From the NCBI GenBank assembly GCA_937967805.1, contig CALBTC010000040.1:1-7564 (forward strand): a stretch of 7,564 nucleotides of DNA, in the 5' to 3' direction. Shown in pieces: positions 6,733-7,564 of this stretch. The notes under the pieces were generated by a model. The model searched no databases. It worked only from the letters and a program-made list of their open reading frames with translations, and had not been told where the DNA came from. Numbering within the stretch: position 1 is the stretch's first letter; every line of letters starts with the position of its first letter. The translations under genes were made by a program, and so were the position numbers. The DNA comes from an uncultured Anaerolineaceae bacterium (GTDB lineage Bacteria; Chloroflexota; Anaerolineae; Promineifilales; Promineifilaceae).

Positions 6733-6792
6733 TGTCATTCCCGCGAAGGCGGGAATCTTCGCGCCTGGACTCCCGCGAAGGCGGGAGTGACA
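6733..6792. repeat. REP-like double hairpin in the HAD/peptidase spacer
   Basis: Two near-identical 20-bp palindromes with GAAG loops, ATTCCCGC/GCGGGAAT (6737-6756) and ACTCCCGC/GCGGGAGT (6769-6788), are separated by 12 bp. The outer ends TGTCATTCCCGC (6733-6744) and GCGGGAGTGACA (6781-6792) also pair with each other through one G-T wobble, giving a cruciform-like unit. This is the widespread bacterial ATTCCC...GGGAAT type of intergenic repeat (the 20-bp dRS3 repeat of Neisseria has the same outline). It lies downstream of the HAD stop codon and may stabilise or end that transcript. Confidence 0.75.
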
Positions 6793-6816
6793 GGATTGTG
6801 TCAAATATGTTAAGAA

Positions 6817-7425
6817 CTAACCTAACGAAATAGATAACTGCTGCAAAGCTGCTGGCAAATCCATGCTTGGCTGAAAGTGAACTGCCGACATGCCAACGGC
6901 CCGGGCTGCCTCAACATTGTGCAAAAAATCGTCAATGAATACGGTTTCTTCCGGTTTGCGGCTTAATCGGGCCACTGCCCGGTGAAAGATTTCTGGGTCC
7001 GGCTTGGTGATGCCCTCTTCGCAGGAAATTATAATCTCGTCAAAGGCGTCGGCGATGCTGAACTGGTGGGTGAGTTCCGGGCGTAGATTGCTGGCGTAGT
7101 TGCTGATGACGGCCGTTTGATACCGTTCCTTTAGCTGGCGAATGAAGGCAACCAATTCCTTGTCTAGTACATCTCCTGCCCAAAAACCGCTGCGGAAAGC
7201 GGCCGTTTCCTCAGGAGATAAATTTAAATGTGAGCCAATCCAGCACCACAGTTCTGGTTCTGTAATTTCGCCGCGCTGAGCCTTCTGGCCCATTTCACTG
7301 TTGAAAACAAGCACTTCAGCCCCGCCCGGAGCCAGCCCCAGACGCTTCTCCCACTCCTGCCGTGGGCCGCGATCTTCCGTGCGCAGCAAAACACCACCCA
7401 CGTCAAAGATGACTGCTTGAATCAT
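6817..7425 (-). CDS. HAD-superfamily hydrolase, subfamily IA-like
   Basis: 202-residue cytoplasmic hydrolase, probably a small-molecule phosphatase. Motif I is FDVGGVLL with nucleophile Asp8; the acid/base Asp usual two residues later is Gly10, as in the YihX-like and related FDxG branch whose members are still active phosphatases. Motif II Ser108 lies in AVISNYAS, motif III Lys141 in GITKPDPEIF, and motif IV is VFIDDFLHNVEAARAVGM with Asp165 and Asp166. The helical cap occupies about residues 15-85. ATG at 7425 is preceded by GGGG (7434-7437) eight bases away, a modest RBS, and no longer start is available before the upstream hairpin. The substrate cannot be named; neighbours do not help. 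Confidence 0.9.
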   Translation of the reverse strand: MIQAVIFDVGGVLLRTEDRGPRQEWEKRLGLAPGGAEVLVFNSEMGQKAQRGEITEPELWCWIGSHLNLSPEETAAFRSGFWAGDVLDKELVAFIRQLKERYQTAVISNYASNLRPELTHQFSIADAFDEIIISCEEGITKPDPEIFHRAVARLSRKPEETVFIDDFLHNVEAARAVGMSAVHFQPSMDLPAALQQLSISLG

Positions 7426-7462
7426 TTAATAATCCCCATAAATGGATGTTGCGTCGTTTGTG

Positions 7463-7500
7463 GCAGATTGGGCCATTTTTCAAAAATGGCCCAATCTTGC
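7463..7500 (-). terminator. Strong hairpin after the right-edge gene
   Basis: AGATTGGGCCATTTTT (7465-7480) and AAAAATGGCCCAATCT (7482-7497) are exact reverse complements around a single C, and GC/GC outside extends the stem past one bulged T (7498). It begins about ten bases after the stop codon at 7511-7513 of the minus-strand gene running in from the right edge, and lies before the HAD start. There is no T-run beyond the stem on the minus strand, so it may be a termination or 3'-stabilising hairpin not of the textbook kind. Confidence 0.6.
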
Positions 7501-7510
7501 AGACGGTAAT

Positions 7511-7564
7511 TTATTGTGCCAGGAAGTCGTCTACGTTGCTGAACAGCTCTTCCATGTCGGTTGG
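7511..7564 (-). CDS. C-terminal tail of an unidentified protein entering from the right edge
   Basis: Read on the minus strand, the last 54 bases encode PTDMEELFSNVDDFLAQ followed by TAA (7513-7511). The frame is open to the window edge and is followed at once by a strong hairpin, the arrangement expected at the end of a real gene. The acidic, amphipathic C-terminus is too short to assign a family. Support is from the stop-plus-hairpin context and from the gene running in the same direction as its neighbours. Confidence 0.5.
   Translation of the reverse strand, partial: PTDMEELFSNVDDFLAQ

Larger units (their letters stand above)
531..7206. repeat. Highly iterated palindrome (ACGGCCGT), 22 dispersed copies of the CGGCCG core
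   Basis: Full ACGGCCGT octamers begin at 531, 1014, 1668, 2883, 3351, 3397, 4039, 4175, 4350, 4423, 5148, 5394, 5850 and 7109. GCGGCCGT begins at 1123, 1391, 2429, 6105 and 7199; TCGGCCGT at 1360 and 6219; ACGGCCGA at 921. The symmetry sometimes extends further: 2879-2894 (GGAAACGGCCGTTTCC) is a 16-bp palindrome and 5391-5404 a 14-bp one. Twenty copies are inside genes, in all three codon phases: Thr-Ala-Val/Ala-Ala (11), Asn/His/Phe-Gly-Arg (5), Arg-Pro (4). Two lie in the moaA/LCP intergenic region. The entry spans first to last copy; bases between are not part of the repeat. Confidence 0.85.

Noticed and set aside
6799..6804. Perfect minus-strand TTGACA between the HAD and peptidase genes
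   Set aside because: At the proper spacing no -10 is found; the region there is the REP-like hairpin. Not called as a promoter.
1..7564. CRISPR array, tRNA, rRNA, integrase, transposase or defence genes
   Set aside because: No regularly spaced direct repeats, cloverleaf-like segment or matching protein motifs were seen on either strand.

Overview
The window (7564 bp, moderately GC-rich, high fifties percent by eye) looks like a chromosomal housekeeping and cell-envelope region of a Chloroflexota bacterium, probably an Anaerolineae or Ardenticatenia-type lineage. This placement is an inference. It rests on the fused homocysteine methyltransferase/methylenetetrahydrofolate reductase, on envelope proteins with long Pro/Thr/Ala linkers behind a single N-terminal membrane helix, and on the general codon and GC style. 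No phage, transposase, CRISPR, tRNA or rRNA was seen.

Layout: bases 1-962 carry moaA (molybdenum cofactor synthesis) on the minus strand, with its last few codons beyond the left edge. A 278-bp divergent intergenic region follows. It has a plausible minus-strand promoter for moaA and a TATAAT box for the plus-strand gene. The plus strand then carries an LCP (LytR-CpsA-Psr) cell-wall polymer ligase (1241-2314) and, after a 79-nt spacer with a perfect 15-bp inverted repeat, a 623-residue YitJ-type methionine/one-carbon enzyme (2394-4265). A convergent junction with a strong hairpin (4268-4319) separates these from four minus-strand genes. Read in their own direction from the right edge these are the C-terminal tail of an unidentified protein (7511-7564), a HAD-family hydrolase (6817-7425), a C39-like cysteine peptidase with two SH3b domains (5567-6700), and a membrane-anchored CAP/SCP-domain protein (4328-5515).

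Functionally the window mixes cofactor and one-carbon metabolism (moaA, yitJ-like) with envelope-facing proteins (LCP ligase, CAP protein, SH3b peptidase). The minus-strand genes are separated by spacers of 51-116 nt, each containing a palindrome, so tight operon coupling is not evident.

The most unusual signal is at DNA level. The palindrome CGGCCG occurs 22 times, 14 of them as the full octamer ACGGCCGT, where only a few hexamers and less than one octamer would be expected by chance. Copies lie in all three codon phases and in both promoter regions, resembling a highly iterated palindrome such as cyanobacterial HIP1 but with a different sequence. In addition, every intergenic spacer carries its own hairpin or REP-like element, including a related pair on either side of the CAP gene. 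No defence system, biosynthetic cluster or other clearly new multi-gene system is visible.
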